From Gemmatimonadales bacterium (GTDB lineage Bacteria > Gemmatimonadota > Gemmatimonadetes > Gemmatimonadales > GWC2-71-9): DNA of 64,000 bases. Shown here piece after piece: positions 9,036-19,967 of this stretch. The stretch lies in assembly GCA_036265815.1 (NCBI GenBank), contig DATAOI010000005.1, positions 62,001-126,000 of the forward strand. Direction: 5' to 3'. The stretch's first letter is position 1, and every line of letters starts with the position of its first letter. The notes beneath the pieces were generated by a model. It did not search any database. It was not told the DNA's origin and worked only from the letters and a program-made list of their open reading frames with translations. Both the position numbers and the translations under genes were made by a program.

Positions 9036-9629
9036 CTACACCGGCGGCCGGCGCTCCCACCGGAACAGCCACACCGCGCTCCAGCCCGTGCCCAGAAGCA
9101 GTCCACCGATGGCATCGGTGGGGTAGTGCACGCCGACGTAGGCACGAGAGATTCCGATGCCGGCGGACAGCAGGATAGCGGCACCCAGGATGGCCCACCG
9201 GGCAGTCCTCCTCTGCCATGGTACCGCCCACACGATCGCGCCGAGTCCGAAGACCAGCGGCGCGAGCATGCTGTGGCCGGAGGGATAGGAATACCAGCCG
9301 GCGCCATGCATGAGGTAGGAAATGACGTGCGGCCGTGCCCGGCCCACCACCAGCTTGGCCACGGCGTAGAGGGCCCAGCCGCTGAGCACGGCTGCCGCGT
9401 AGCCCCGTGCGTCGGCCACTCGCTGGCGGGAGACGAGGACGTACAGCAGCAGGAGCACGAGCGGCGCTTCCACCGCGCCTGACCCGACCACCCCCAGGAC
9501 GGTCATCCACCAGCTGAGCCAGGGACGCCGGTCCCGCCCGAGGCTCAACATTACCTGCTGGTCCCAGCCATCGGTGCGGCCCGCCATCACCAGTCCGGTG
9601 AGCCAGCCGAAGAGCAGCAGGCACACCAC
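9036..9629 (-). CDS. PAP2-family membrane phosphatase
   Basis: About 197 residues with several hydrophobic segments. The three-part PAP2/acid phosphatase signature is intact: KLVVGRARPH, SYPSGHS and SRAYVGVHYPTD. This family dephosphorylates lipid phosphates such as phosphatidic acid or undecaprenyl diphosphate at the membrane; the substrate here is unknown. It starts about 70 bp after the ilvD stop on the same strand and may be co-transcribed. The start is uncertain: the GTG at 9629 (or the adjacent one at 9632) lacks a good ribosome site, and an open frame continues upstream. Confidence 0.85.
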   Translation of the reverse strand: MVCLLLFGWLTGLVMAGRTDGWDQQVMLSLGRDRRPWLSWWMTVLGVVGSGAVEAPLVLLLLYVLVSRQRVADARGYAAAVLSGWALYAVAKLVVGRARPHVISYLMHGAGWYSYPSGHSMLAPLVFGLGAIVWAVPWQRRTARWAILGAAILLSAGIGISRAYVGVHYPTDAIGGLLLGTGWSAVWLFRWERRPPV

Positions 9630-9696
9630 GGCGAGACCGGCGTAGCCCAGCGCCTCGCGCGATCGCGGCCGGCCGGGCCGGCGGACGACTCCCGTG

Positions 9697-11373
9697 CTAG
9701 AGATCGGTCACCGCACCAAGGCTGGCGCTCGAGACCTGCCGGGCGTACTTGTGGAGCACGCCCGCCGTGTACCGCGGAGCCGGCGCCTTCCACCGCTGCC
9801 GCCGGCCCGCCAGCTCCTCCCTGCAGACGTCGACCTCGAGCAGTCGCTGCGCGGCATCGATGGTGATGAGGTCTCCCTCCTCCAGCAGCGCGATCGCGCC
9901 TCCCACCGCCGCTTCCGGTGCCACGTGGCCGACCACCAGCCCGTAGGTCCCTCCCGAGAACCGGCCGTCGGTGATGAGCCCGACCGAGTCGCCCAGGCCA
10001 GCACCGATGATGGCGGAGGTGGGCGCCAGCATCTCACGCATGCCGGGTCCACCGCGCGGACCCTCGTAGCGGATCACCAGCACGTCGCCAGGCCGGATCC
10101 GCCGTGCCAGAATCGCCGCCAGGCAGGCCTCCTCCGAGTCGAACACCCGCGCCGGCCCGGTGATCTGGAGCGACGTGACCCCGGTGATCTTGGCGACCGC
10201 GCCCTCGGGGGCCAGGTTGCCCCGAAGCACCGCGAGGTGGCCCTGGGCATAGAGTGGGCGGGACCACGGCCGGATCACCTCCTGGTCCTGCCGAGGCTCC
10301 TCCGGGACATCGCGCAGCGTCTCGGCAATGCTCTGTCCGGTGATGGTGAGGGCGTCGCCGTGCAGCAGTCCGTGCGCGAGCAGCATCTTCATCACCTGGG
10401 GCACGCCCCCGGCGCGGTGCAGATCGGTGGCCACGAAGCGGCCCGAGGGCTTGAGGTCGCAGAGGACCGGCACCCGGGCGCGGACGGCCTCGAAGTCGTC
10501 CAGCGCGAGTGCCACGCCCGCCGAGTGCGCGATGGCGAGGAGGTGGAGGACGGCGTTGGTGGAGCCGCCCAGAGCCATGACCACGGCGATGCCGTTCTCC
10601 ACGGCCTGACGCGTGAGAATCTGTCGCGGCAGAATCTGACGGCGGATGGCCTCGACCAGCACCCGGCCGCTCTCCGCGGCGCTCTCCGCTTTCTCCTCGT
10701 CTTCCGCGGCCATGGTGGAGGAGTAGGGCAGGCTCATGCCCATCGCCTCGAACACCGAGGACATGGTGTTGGCGGTGAACATCCCTCCGCAGGAGCCTTT
10801 GCCAGGGCAGGCGTGGCGCTCGACCTCGAGCAGCTCGCGCTGATCGATCTTTCCCGCGCTGAACTGGCCGACGGCCTCGAACGCGCTCACCACGGTGAGG
10901 TCGTGGCCGTCCAGGTGCCCCGGCTTGATGGTGCCGCCATAGACGAAGATGGCGGGGATGTTCATTCGGGCGATGGCGATCATCGCCCCGGGCATGTTCT
11001 TGTCGCAGCCGCCGATGGCCACCACCCCGTCCATGCTCTCGGCGCCGCAGGCGGTCTCAATGGAATCGGCGATGACCTCCCGGGACACCAGGGAGTACTT
11101 CATGCCCTCGGTGCCCATCGAGATGCCGTCGCTCACGGTGATGGTTCCGAACACCTGGGGCATCGCCCCGGCGGCGCGGACGGCGGCTTCTGCCCGCCGG
11201 GCCAGCACATCCAGGCCCGCGTTGCACGGCGTAATGGTGGAATACCCGTTGGCGACGCCGACGATGGGCTTGCCGAAATCCTCGTCGCGGAATCCGACCG
11301 CGCGGAGCATGGCCCGGTTGGGCGCACGCTGCACGCCCGCGGTGACGACTTCGCTCCTCAGGCGCTGGGACAT
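9697..11373 (-). CDS. ilvD: Dihydroxy-acid dehydratase
   Basis: 558 residues, normal length. It dehydrates 2,3-dihydroxyisovalerate and its isoleucine-pathway homologue, completing the branched-chain set begun by ilvB, ilvN and ilvC in the operon at 0.8-9 kb. Iron-sulfur ligand cysteines are visible at C50 (TITPCNAG), C123 (GGCDKNMPG) and C195 ([13 protein letters not shown]). The C-terminal [19 protein letters not shown] is the family signature. Residues 245-256 hold a small direct repeat ([12 protein letters not shown]) in a normally variable loop. Transcribed towards the leu-ilv operon and separate from its attenuator. Confidence 0.96.
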   Translation of the reverse strand: MSQRLRSEVVTAGVQRAPNRAMLRAVGFRDEDFGKPIVGVANGYSTITPCNAGLDVLARRAEAAVRAAGAMPQVFGTITVSDGISMGTEGMKYSLVSREVIADSIETACGAESMDGVVAIGGCDKNMPGAMIAIARMNIPAIFVYGGTIKPGHLDGHDLTVVSAFEAVGQFSAGKIDQRELLEVERHACPGKGSCGGMFTANTMSSVFEAMGMSLPYSSTMAAEDEEKAESAAESGRVLVEAIRRQILPRQILTRQAVENGIAVVMALGGSTNAVLHLLAIAHSAGVALALDDFEAVRARVPVLCDLKPSGRFVATDLHRAGGVPQVMKMLLAHGLLHGDALTITGQSIAETLRDVPEEPRQDQEVIRPWSRPLYAQGHLAVLRGNLAPEGAVAKITGVTSLQITGPARVFDSEEACLAAILARRIRPGDVLVIRYEGPRGGPGMREMLAPTSAIIGAGLGDSVGLITDGRFSGGTYGLVVGHVAPEAAVGGAIALLEEGDLITIDAAQRLLEVDVCREELAGRRQRWKAPAPRYTAGVLHKYARQVSSASLGAVTDL

Positions 11374-11525
11374 GGACCGATATCTCTGCAGAGTGGATCC
11401 CGCGGCTCCGGGCTGGGGCGAGGGAGGTCAGGAATCTAATGAAGCTCGCGGGCTCGGTGAACGCTTTCGGCAGGATTCACGAGGGAAACGCCCTAGGGCG
11501 ACTGCGGCGCTCCAGTCCTGAAGAT

Positions 11526-11550
11526 GGGCCCGTGAGCAAGTCACGGGCCC
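11526..11550 (-). terminator. Hairpin downstream of glnA
   Basis: A perfect 10-bp stem, GGGCCCGTGA/TCACGGGCCC, with a 5-nt loop sits about 30 bp past the glnA stop and before ilvD. There is no U-tract on either side, so it may act as a processing or stability element or a weak terminator between glnA and ilvD. Confidence 0.45.
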
Positions 11551-11580
11551 TGGATACCACCCGGGCGCGCCGCCCGCCGC

Positions 11581-13047
<1,467 letters not shown>

Positions 13048-13113
13048 GGCGATCTCGCGCGGGTCGGGGTGGGTCGATGGCCCCGCCCCTCGGTGGGCGG
13101 TCGGCCTGGGGGG

Positions 13114-13142
13114 AGTATACGGGCCACGCGCGCTAGTGTCAA
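13114..13142 (-). promoter_or_regulatory. glnA promoter
   Basis: On the minus strand a perfect TTGACA (13137-13142) and TATACT (13114-13119) are separated by 17 bp, a near-consensus housekeeping promoter. Transcription should start near 13107, leaving a leader of about 60 nt before glnA. I found no -24/-12 sigma-54 element. Confidence 0.8.
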
Positions 13143-13320
13143 GGCAAACTTGCACGATTTGCATAAATATCTCGGCCGATGGTACCAGAAGCGGCAAAAT
13201 TGGTCAAAGTGTCACCAGATTCAGGCATAATATGCTGGTTCCTGCAGCCACCAAATCTGCCCTCGAGACAGCGCCGTCCCCCGCCCGATGCGGGGCGGTG
13301 GCCGTCGTTGTTGATTACCC

Positions 13321-15102
13321 ATGAGGCGTAGCGCTCATCCGCGGAGGCCCATGCCGGTGCTGGTCTGCTCATCCTGTCACGCGCCGTTGCCCGATGGAGT
13401 CGCGCACTGCGCCCGGTGCGGTCCTGGGAGCCTGGCGCTGCTCCGGAGCGAGGACCTGCCGCCGCGGATTCCGCCGGCCGAGGGCGACGCGCGGGACGGC
13501 CTGGCGCGGGCGCTGGGGGCGCAGTACCGGGTGGTGCGGCTGATCGGCCGCGGCGGCTTCGCGGAAGTACACGAGGTCCTCGATCTCGAGCTCCAGCGGC
13601 GGCTCGCGGTCAAAGTCCTTCGGCCAGACCTCCACTGGACGCCGGCGATGCTGGCGCGCTTCAAGCAGGAGGCGCGCGCCATCGCCCGGCTGAGCCACCC
13701 GCACACCCTCCCGATCCATTTCGTGCGCGAGGCGGAAGGCCTGGTGTTCTACGCCATGCCGTTCCTGGAAGGCCGCTCCCTCGCGGAGCTGCTCCGGGTG
13801 GAGGGACCCATCCCGGTGGCGCGCGCGCTGGCCATCGCGGGGCCGATCCTGGAGACGCTGCATCACGCGCATCAGCACGGGCTGGTCCACCGGGATGTCA
13901 AGCCGGACAACATCCTGATCGAGCAGGCCACCGGCCGCCCGCTGCTGGTCGACTTCGGCATCGTGAAGTATCTCGATGGCGCGGCCCACCACACCCAGAC
14001 CGGCTTCATCGTCGGCACTCCGCTCTACATGAGTCCGGAGCAGGCGCTCGGACGTCACGATGTCGATGCCCGGTCCGATGTCTATGGCATAGGGGTGGTG
14101 CTCTTCCATATGCTGACGGGCGCACCGCCGTACGAAGGCGAGGATTCGCAGGAGATCGTGAGCCGCCACGTGAGCGAGCCGATTCCGGTGAAGACCCTCT
14201 CGCGGGACCGGATCCCGCCCTGGCTCTCCCGCATCGTGGTTCGCTCGCTCGCCAAGCGTCCCGAGGATCGATATCCCAGCGCGCAGGCGCTGCTCGAGGC
14301 GTTGCGCGACGGTCAGGGAGCCGCGGCCAAGACCAACACGGAGCCGCTCGCCGCTGCGACTCCGGAGGCGCCGCGCCGGCCCCGGCGCGGCGGTGTGCTG
14401 ATGGCGGCGGGAGCGCTCGTCGCGGCCGCGGTGGGTTTTCTGTCACTCGCTCCGAAGAAGGCCGCCCTGGCCCCGGTCCCGCCGCCGGCCGCGGCCCCGG
14501 TCCAGACCGCCCTGGTGGTGGAGAATCGACTCCTGCAGCCGATCGCGGTCACGGTCGGAGACAGCGGGTTCACCATTCCGAGGGGAGACAGCGCTCGGGT
14601 CCAGTTGAGTGCGGGTCAGCCGGTGGAGGCGCACTGGGCGATGGTCCGCCCTGACGCGGAGGGGCGCATGCTGGGCGCGGAGCTGGAAGGGAGCATTCTG
14701 GCCGACAGCGCGCGGGGAGAGCTGCGCCGGGTGGTGACCGCCGGGAGCGGCGGCCGCTCCTGGTTCATGCCCATCGTGGTGAACGGCTCGGCTGGCCCAC
14801 TTCGCGTGTCGGTGATGAGCGGTCGCGACAGCATCGACTGTCGCTGCGGCATCGGGCCCGGTGATTCTCTGCCGCTGGGCTACTATTCGCTCGGGCCGGG
14901 CAGCGCGGTCCGGGTGACCGACAGGGGCGGCCGGACGGCGCGCTTCCAGTCGCTTGGCCTGTTGGCTGACTCGGTCACCGGTGCCGCGGTCATCCGGGTG
15001 AGCAGCCGGACCCTCAAGTCAGTGGGCGCCCCGCCGCGGGCCACTCGCCGGCGCGGCCCCGCGCCGGCCAATCCGCTCAAGTCGTTTCTCCCGGTTCGCT
15101 GA
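13321..15102 (+). CDS. Membrane Ser/Thr protein kinase with zinc ribbon and extracytoplasmic sensor
   Basis: 593 residues (or 583 from the ATG at 13351). Order: a CSSC...CARC zinc ribbon (16-33); a Hanks-type kinase (about 70-330) with GRGGFAEVH P-loop, VAIK-type Lys98, HRDVKPDN (190-197), DFG (211-213) and MSPEQ; an Ala/Pro linker; one membrane segment (about 358-377); and a C-terminal extracytoplasmic domain (400-593) with a CxC pair (C507, C509). All catalytic residues are intact, so it should be active. The C-terminal domain is clearly related to the whole extracytoplasmic part of the next gene (15138), suggesting the two proteins share a ligand or bind each other. Divergent from glnA. 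The phosphorylation target is unknown. Confidence 0.9.
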   Translation: MRRSAHPRRPMPVLVCSSCHAPLPDGVAHCARCGPGSLALLRSEDLPPRIPPAEGDARDGLARALGAQYRVVRLIGRGGFAEVHEVLDLELQRRLAVKVLRPDLHWTPAMLARFKQEARAIARLSHPHTLPIHFVREAEGLVFYAMPFLEGRSLAELLRVEGPIPVARALAIAGPILETLHHAHQHGLVHRDVKPDNILIEQATGRPLLVDFGIVKYLDGAAHHTQTGFIVGTPLYMSPEQALGRHDVDARSDVYGIGVVLFHMLTGAPPYEGEDSQEIVSRHVSEPIPVKTLSRDRIPPWLSRIVVRSLAKRPEDRYPSAQALLEALRDGQGAAAKTNTEPLAAATPEAPRRPRRGGVLMAAGALVAAAVGFLSLAPKKAALAPVPPPAAAPVQTALVVENRLLQPIAVTVGDSGFTIPRGDSARVQLSAGQPVEAHWAMVRPDAEGRMLGAELEGSILADSARGELRRVVTAGSGGRSWFMPIVVNGSAGPLRVSVMSGRDSIDCRCGIGPGDSLPLGYYSLGPGSAVRVTDRGGRTARFQSLGLLADSVTGAAVIRVSSRTLKSVGAPPRATRRRGPAPANPLKSFLPVR

Positions 15103-15137
15103 TCTTCCCACGCCGGCCGCCCGAACAAGGAGATCGT

Positions 15138-15800
15138 GTGACCCTCGCGGATCGAGGCACCGCGCCGTCCCCAGGGGATCTGCCCGGCCCCGGGGTGGCT
15201 CCCTTGCTGGCCCTGCTGCTCCTGCTGGTGCTGGCGGTAGGTGGCGGCGTCCTGCTGCTGCTCCGACCCAAGCTCGACTTCACCAACCGCCTCGCGGCTC
15301 CCGTACGCCTCACCATCGGGGCCGCAAGACCCCGGACCGTTGCCCCGGGCGAAACGGTGCGACTGGGCGTTCCCCGCGGCCGCACTCTGGTGGTCGAGTG
15401 GGAGCTGGTCCGCCCGCTCAGCGCGGATGGCACGCCGATGGGCGCCCCGGTCAAGGGGACCGCCGTGTTCCGCGGCCCGCACGGCGTGGTGCGCGCGGTC
15501 GCGACCAGCCAGGCGGGGGATGGCGCCTACTTCGCGCCGCTCATCACCAACGCCAGCAGCCAGCCGCTCCGGGTGACGGTCAACGCGGGTCTCCGCGGAG
15601 CGGTCGATTGCGGCTGCGCCGTGCGGCCGGGAACGCGGCGTGTCTTCATCGGCTACTATCGGTTGTTTCGGAACAGCACGGTGCAAGTGCGGGGCGCCGG
15701 CGGCGTCGCCGCGGCTTTCCCGGATCTGGGGCCGGAGGTGACGGCAGTGGACGGGACGGTGGGTCTCCGCTTCGAGGATCGAAATCTGCGGAAGCCCTGA
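15138..15800 (+). CDS. Membrane-anchored paralogue of the adjacent kinase's sensor domain
   Basis: 220 residues from a GTG. A short cytoplasmic N-terminus and one membrane helix (about 20-43) precede an extracytoplasmic domain that matches the C-terminal part of the upstream kinase over its whole length. Shared pattern: NRL...P(I/V)...T(V/I)G, then (W/Y)F.P(I/L)(V/I).N.S..PLRV.V, then DC.C...PG....(L/I)GYY.L....S.V.V...GG..A.F..LG. The CxC pair (C158, C160) is kept. I do not recognise the domain. It lies 35 bp after the kinase and is probably co-transcribed, so it may be a co-receptor, decoy or substrate. Confidence 0.75.
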   Translation: MTLADRGTAPSPGDLPGPGVAPLLALLLLLVLAVGGGVLLLLRPKLDFTNRLAAPVRLTIGAARPRTVAPGETVRLGVPRGRTLVVEWELVRPLSADGTPMGAPVKGTAVFRGPHGVVRAVATSQAGDGAYFAPLITNASSQPLRVTVNAGLRGAVDCGCAVRPGTRRVFIGYYRLFRNSTVQVRGAGGVAAAFPDLGPEVTAVDGTVGLRFEDRNLRKP

Positions 15801-15811
15801 TCGGTTCGGCG

Positions 15812-17008
15812 TCACTCCTCCCTGCGCGGACGCTTGGCGCGGAGCGCATTGCCCCGAGACACCGCCCCGAAGCCGAACTTCTCGCGCACCTGGTCGACCG
15901 CGGTCGTGAGCTCGCGCTGCCGCCGCCGGTCCTCGCTCTCGAAGAGATCGGCCTCCGCGGCCACGCCAAGATTGGTTGCGGCGATGCCGATCAGCCGGAC
16001 GCCGCGGTCGCGCCGGCGAACGTCGCCGAACGCCTCGCGAAACAACGCGCGGGCCGCCCCAAAGAGCTCCGCGTCGAGGTCGGTGGCCTCCGTCAGCGTC
16101 CGCCGGCGGGTCACGGTGTGGAAGTCGTCGTGCCGCAGCTTGAGCGTGACGGTGCGGGCCACCAGCCCCTCGTCCCGCAACTGCCCGGCCACCCGCGCCG
16201 TGAGGACCGCCAGGGTCGACTCGAGAACATCCGGATCGCGGAGGTCGCGTGACAGCGTGGTCTCCCTGCTCACCGACCGGGGCAGCCGGCCGCCGGTGAG
16301 CGTGCTGCCGCCGTGACCGTGTGCCCGCAGCTTGAGCACCCGCGCGTCCGCGCCGAGCAGGCGCTCGAGCGCGGCCTCCTCCATCCGCTGGACCTGCCAG
16401 ACATCAGCCAGACCGAGCTCGGCCCAACGGTCCGCCGTCTTGGGGCCGACGCCGGGCAACGCTCGGAGGGGCAATCCGGCCAGGAAGCCTTCCTCCCATC
16501 CCGCGCGCACCTCCATCAGCCCGCGCGGCTTGGCGAAGTCCGAGGCGAGCTTCGCCACCATCCGGTTGGGCCCGATCCCGATGCTGGTGGCGAGCCCGGT
16601 GTCCCGGCGCACATCGTCGCGCAGGGCCTCCGCCACCGGGAGCAGCGAGATCGGATAGAGGAGCTCGGTGCCGCCAAAGTCGAGGTACGCCTCGTCCAGC
16701 GACGCCATCACCACGGTCGGCGAAAAACGCTGGAGCACCGCGCGCACTGCCAGGGAGGCGCTGCGGTAGTGGGGGAAGGATCCCTGGAAGAAGGTGGCCT
16801 GAGGACAGAGGCGCACCGCCTGGCCGATCGGCATGCCGGCGTGAATGCCGAAACGGCGGGCGCCGTAGGAGGCCGATTGCACCACGCCCCGCTGGTCCCG
16901 CCGCCCGCCGACCACCAGCAGGTTCACGTCACGCAGCTCGGGATGCCGCTGGCGGCAGACCTCCACGAAAAAGGCGTCGAGATCCACGTGCATGATCCGC
17001 GCACCCAT
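15812..17008 (-). CDS. dinB: DNA polymerase IV (Y-family translesion polymerase)
   Basis: 398 residues. It bypasses DNA lesions. Visible: MHVDLDAFFVEV (metal-binding Asp), SYGARRFGIHAGMP, the ASLDEAYLDF catalytic motif (a Leu variant of the usual SIDE), SIGIGPNRMVAKLASDFAKP, the helix-hairpin-helix LPGVGPKTADRW and a little-finger domain up to about 360. No obvious C-terminal beta-clamp motif was identified by eye. It converges on the sensor-paralogue gene with a gap of about 11 bp and is divergent from the protease. No LexA-type box was seen upstream. Confidence 0.93.
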   Translation of the reverse strand: MGARIMHVDLDAFFVEVCRQRHPELRDVNLLVVGGRRDQRGVVQSASYGARRFGIHAGMPIGQAVRLCPQATFFQGSFPHYRSASLAVRAVLQRFSPTVVMASLDEAYLDFGGTELLYPISLLPVAEALRDDVRRDTGLATSIGIGPNRMVAKLASDFAKPRGLMEVRAGWEEGFLAGLPLRALPGVGPKTADRWAELGLADVWQVQRMEEAALERLLGADARVLKLRAHGHGGSTLTGGRLPRSVSRETTLSRDLRDPDVLESTLAVLTARVAGQLRDEGLVARTVTLKLRHDDFHTVTRRRTLTEATDLDAELFGAARALFREAFGDVRRRDRGVRLIGIAATNLGVAAEADLFESEDRRRQRELTTAVDQVREKFGFGAVSRGNALRAKRPRREE

Positions 17009-17131
17009 GCATGGAACCCCTTGGTTCGGAAGTGCAGAAATTGGCAGGGGTTGGACAGCTAGCGCCCGAGCGGCCCGTCAGTCAACTTGTAAAAGCCTGC
17101 CTTGCTGGTCCCCTGTCAGTGGAGGATACGT

Positions 17132-18439
17132 ATGACCCGGACGTCACCCGCGCTCCTCGCCTGTGGCGCGCTCGCCCTCGCCGCCTGTTCCGAGAGTCCC
17201 AACCAGCCGGAGGCCCCGGCAGCCGCCCCGGCGTTCGCGACCGCCCGGGCCGCTGGTCCCGAACGGGTCGTGCCTGGCGAGGTGATCGTCAAGCTCACGA
17301 CCGGAGCGACCGCGGCGGCAGTGGCACGGGGCCATGGTCTCGGAGTCGGTGAGCACGGTTACCACGACGCCTTCGTGGTGCTGCGCGGCGCCGCCGGCAG
17401 TGAGCGGGCCAATGCCGCCGCGCTCCGCCGGGATGCTGCCGTGGTCTACGCGGAGCCCAACTATCTCCGTCAGCCCACCGCGATCGACCCGAACCTGTGG
17501 GCGTTCTACAATCCGGGCGGCAAGAACATGAATTACACCAGCGGCAAGAACAAAGGGAAGCCGCTGCCCACGAGCTACGGCTCCACCCTCGACGCGGATG
17601 AGGACAACATCCAAGGATACGCCGCCGGCGGTGGCGACGTGGTGATCGGCAGCATCGACACGGGCGTGGACTTCACTCACGCGGAGTTTCCCGCCGGCCG
17701 GCTCATCGCCGGCAAGGACTGGTACAGCAACGACAACGATCCGACCGATACCGATGGACACGGCACTCACACCACCGGGACCATGGCGGGCTCGACGGTA
17801 GGGGTGGCGGGCGTCTCCGGCGCCGCGCCGCACGTCAAAGTGTACGTGCAGCGAGTCTGCGGCCAGCGGGGCTGCCCCACCTCGGCCATCGTGAGCGCGA
17901 TCCTCGCGGCGGCCGACCAGCCGGGCCTGGTCGCGATGAACCTGAGTCTGGGCGGGTCCAGTGAGTCGCAGGCCGAGAAGGACGCCATCAGCTACGCCAC
18001 CGGCAAAAACGTGCTGGTGATCGCGTCCGCCGGAAATGCCGGCACCAACACGGTCGAATGTCCCGCCTGCGATGCCAATGCGATCTCCGTGTCGGCCACG
18101 ACCTGGTCCGACGCGCTGGCGCCCTACTCCAGCTTCGGCCCGGGCCTCGACATCTCGGCCCCGGGTGGAAGCTGCTACTCGAACACCACGCCCGATGGCT
18201 GTATCTACAGTGCGCGCCTGGGCGGCGGGTATACCTGGATGCAGGGCACCTCGATGGCGGCACCCCAGGTGACGGGAACGGCGGGCATCGTGGCGTCGAA
18301 GCTCGGTCTGCGGGGAACGGCGTTGCGCAACCAGCTGATCGCCACGGTGGATTCCAAGGGCGATGCGACGCATTTCGGCGCCGGACGCCTCAACAGCTAT
18401 CGTGCCGTGACCAATCAGACTCTGGGGGCAGGCCAGTAA
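17132..18439 (+). CDS. Subtilisin-like serine protease, lipoprotein
   Basis: 435 residues from the ATG at 17132. A lipoprotein signal (ALLACGALALAAC, Cys about 19) is followed by an I9-type inhibitory prodomain and an S8 peptidase domain. The catalytic triad is complete: Asp176 in SIDTGVD, His210 in GHGTHTTG and Ser374 in GTSMAAP, with SAGNAG supplying the oxyanion Asn. Several Cys residues (VCGQRGC, ECPAC, GSCY, DGC) could form disulfides. It is expected to act at the cell surface or periplasm as a maturing, self-processing protease. A strong terminator follows. Confidence 0.92.
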   Translation: MTRTSPALLACGALALAACSESPNQPEAPAAAPAFATARAAGPERVVPGEVIVKLTTGATAAAVARGHGLGVGEHGYHDAFVVLRGAAGSERANAAALRRDAAVVYAEPNYLRQPTAIDPNLWAFYNPGGKNMNYTSGKNKGKPLPTSYGSTLDADEDNIQGYAAGGGDVVIGSIDTGVDFTHAEFPAGRLIAGKDWYSNDNDPTDTDGHGTHTTGTMAGSTVGVAGVSGAAPHVKVYVQRVCGQRGCPTSAIVSAILAAADQPGLVAMNLSLGGSSESQAEKDAISYATGKNVLVIASAGNAGTNTVECPACDANAISVSATTWSDALAPYSSFGPGLDISAPGGSCYSNTTPDGCIYSARLGGGYTWMQGTSMAAPQVTGTAGIVASKLGLRGTALRNQLIATVDSKGDATHFGAGRLNSYRAVTNQTLGAGQ

Positions 18440-18463
18440 GACCTCCACCCGGCAGGCAGCAAG

Positions 18464-18490
18464 ACGGCGGGCCCTTGGGCCCGCCGTTTT
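18464..18490 (+). terminator. Intrinsic terminator after the subtilisin-like gene
   Basis: A 10-bp GC stem (18465-18474 with 18477-18486, 2-nt loop as drawn) is followed by TTTT and a T-rich stretch, 25 bp after the protease stop. Confidence 0.85.
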
Positions 18491-18551
18491 GCTTGGGTAA
18501 CTTGCCACCTCGCCGAATATCGCCGCTCTTCCGAAAGGCGCACCGTCCCCC

Positions 18552-19439
18552 ATGCACGTCGGCTTTCTCGGCCTCGGGGCGATGGGCGGTCCCATGGCCG
18601 CGCATCTGGCCCGGCGGGGTCCGCTGACCGTCTGGAATCGCACCGCCGCGCGAGCCGCGGCCTTCGCCGCCGAGACCGGTGCGCGAGTGGCGCCGACCCC
18701 GCGCGCGCTGGCGGCGGACGCCGACGTGGTGATCACCTGCCTGCCGAGCTCGCGGGAGGTCGAGGCGCTGCTGGATGGGCCCGACGGACTGCTGGCCGGC
18801 CTCCCGGCCGGCGGTCTCCTGCTTGACTGCACCTCCGGCGACCCCGCGAGCTCCCGCCGGATTGCGGGGCGGCTGGCGGCGCGGGGCATCGCCTTCGCCG
18901 ACGCGCCGGTGAGCGGCGGTACCAACGGCGCCGCGGCCGCCGCACTCAGCGTGATGGTGGGTGCCGACGCGGCGACCTTCGCCCGCGCGCGACCGATCCT
19001 GGCTGCCTTCGGCAAGCGGATCGAGCATGTCGGTCCGGTCGGCGCCGGCGACGCGCTCAAGGCGGTCAACAATGCGCTGCTCGCGGTCAACATCCTCGCG
19101 CTGGGCGAGGGGTTGACGTCGCTGGTCAAGGCCGGTGTGGCTCCGCGGATCGCATTGGATGTGATCAACGCGTCCAGCGGCCGCTCGTTCGTGAGCGAGG
19201 TGCTGGTGCCGGAGCGGGTGCTGACCGGCGCCTGGCCGCGGACCTTTCGCCTGGCGCTCCTCGACAAGGACGTGGGCATCGCGCGCATGCTCCTGGCCGA
19301 GACCGGTGTGACCGCGCCGGTGCTGGAGCAGGCCGGCGCGCGCTTGGGGGCAGCCCGGGCCGAGCTGGGCGAAGGGGCGGACTACCTGGATCCGATTCGG
19401 TTGAACGAGCAGCAGGCGGGCGTCGAGATCCGCGGGTGA
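18552..19439 (+). CDS. NAD(P)-dependent 3-hydroxyisobutyrate dehydrogenase-family oxidoreductase
   Basis: 295 residues. The N-terminal Rossmann motif GFLGLGAMG (4-12), the DAPVSGG substrate loop (117-123) and the catalytic Lys170 in KAVNNALL are all in place, followed by the all-helical dimer domain. The family reduces or oxidises beta-hydroxyacids (3-hydroxyisobutyrate, tartronate semialdehyde, glyoxylate/succinic semialdehyde); the exact substrate cannot be told. The neighbours do not narrow it down. Confidence 0.88.
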   Translation: MHVGFLGLGAMGGPMAAHLARRGPLTVWNRTAARAAAFAAETGARVAPTPRALAADADVVITCLPSSREVEALLDGPDGLLAGLPAGGLLLDCTSGDPASSRRIAGRLAARGIAFADAPVSGGTNGAAAAALSVMVGADAATFARARPILAAFGKRIEHVGPVGAGDALKAVNNALLAVNILALGEGLTSLVKAGVAPRIALDVINASSGRSFVSEVLVPERVLTGAWPRTFRLALLDKDVGIARMLLAETGVTAPVLEQAGARLGAARAELGEGADYLDPIRLNEQQAGVEIRG

Positions 19440-19497
19440 CCACTTGCCGCTCCGCTCCTCCCCACTCACTTTCCGGTCACTCCTCACCACAGAGCCG

Positions 19498-19959
19498 ATG
19501 AACGACTGGGGTTTCACCAACAAGGTGCTCGCCGAAGTCGTCCTTGCCGAAGGGATCGTACTCCGGGGCGATCTCCATCTGCTCGCACGGCCGGCCTACC
19601 CGCCCGGCCCGGAGACGCCGCTCGAAATGCTCTGCCGTGCCGATCCGTTCTTCGCGCTGACCCTGTCGCTCGGCGGCGTGGCCTTCGTGCCCAAAGCGCA
19701 GGCCGCGGTGGTGGCCTGTCGCGACCAGGCCGCGCTGGTGGATCCCGACCGGGCTTCGGCGGCGCGGCTGATCGGGCTCGAGGTGGTGCTCCAGGGTGGG
19801 GCGGAGTACCGGGGACACGCCTCCTTCGAGCTGCCGCCGTCTCGCGGGCGCGCGCTGGATTACCTCAACGGCAGCGGCGCCTTCTTCTCGCTCTTTTCGG
19901 ACGACGTGACCTGGTACGTCAACAAGTCGCTCGTCCGCTTTGCCCGTCCCCTCGACTGA
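19498..19959 (+). CDS. Hypothetical protein upstream of pilT
   Basis: 153 residues from the ATG at 19498 (a TTG at 19444 would lengthen it). No signal peptide or membrane helix. It reads as a beta-rich globular protein (GFTNKVLAEVVLAEGIVLRG, then FALTLSLGGVAFVPKAQ and a C-terminal SDDVTWYVNKSLVRFA). I do not recognise the family. It ends 8 bp before the PilT-like gene, so a link with type IV pilus retraction is possible but rests on position only. Confidence 0.7.
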   Translation: MNDWGFTNKVLAEVVLAEGIVLRGDLHLLARPAYPPGPETPLEMLCRADPFFALTLSLGGVAFVPKAQAAVVACRDQAALVDPDRASAARLIGLEVVLQGGAEYRGHASFELPPSRGRALDYLNGSGAFFSLFSDDVTWYVNKSLVRFARPLD

Positions 19960-19967
19960 GATCGCCC

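Noticed and set aside
13048-13320. Sigma-54 promoter for glnA
   Set aside because: No GG-N10-GC element at suitable distance; a near-perfect sigma-70-type promoter is present instead.
19444-19497. Longer start for the hypothetical protein before pilT
   Set aside because: The added residues are Ser/Thr/Arg-rich with no ribosome site; the ATG at 19498 begins the structured part.
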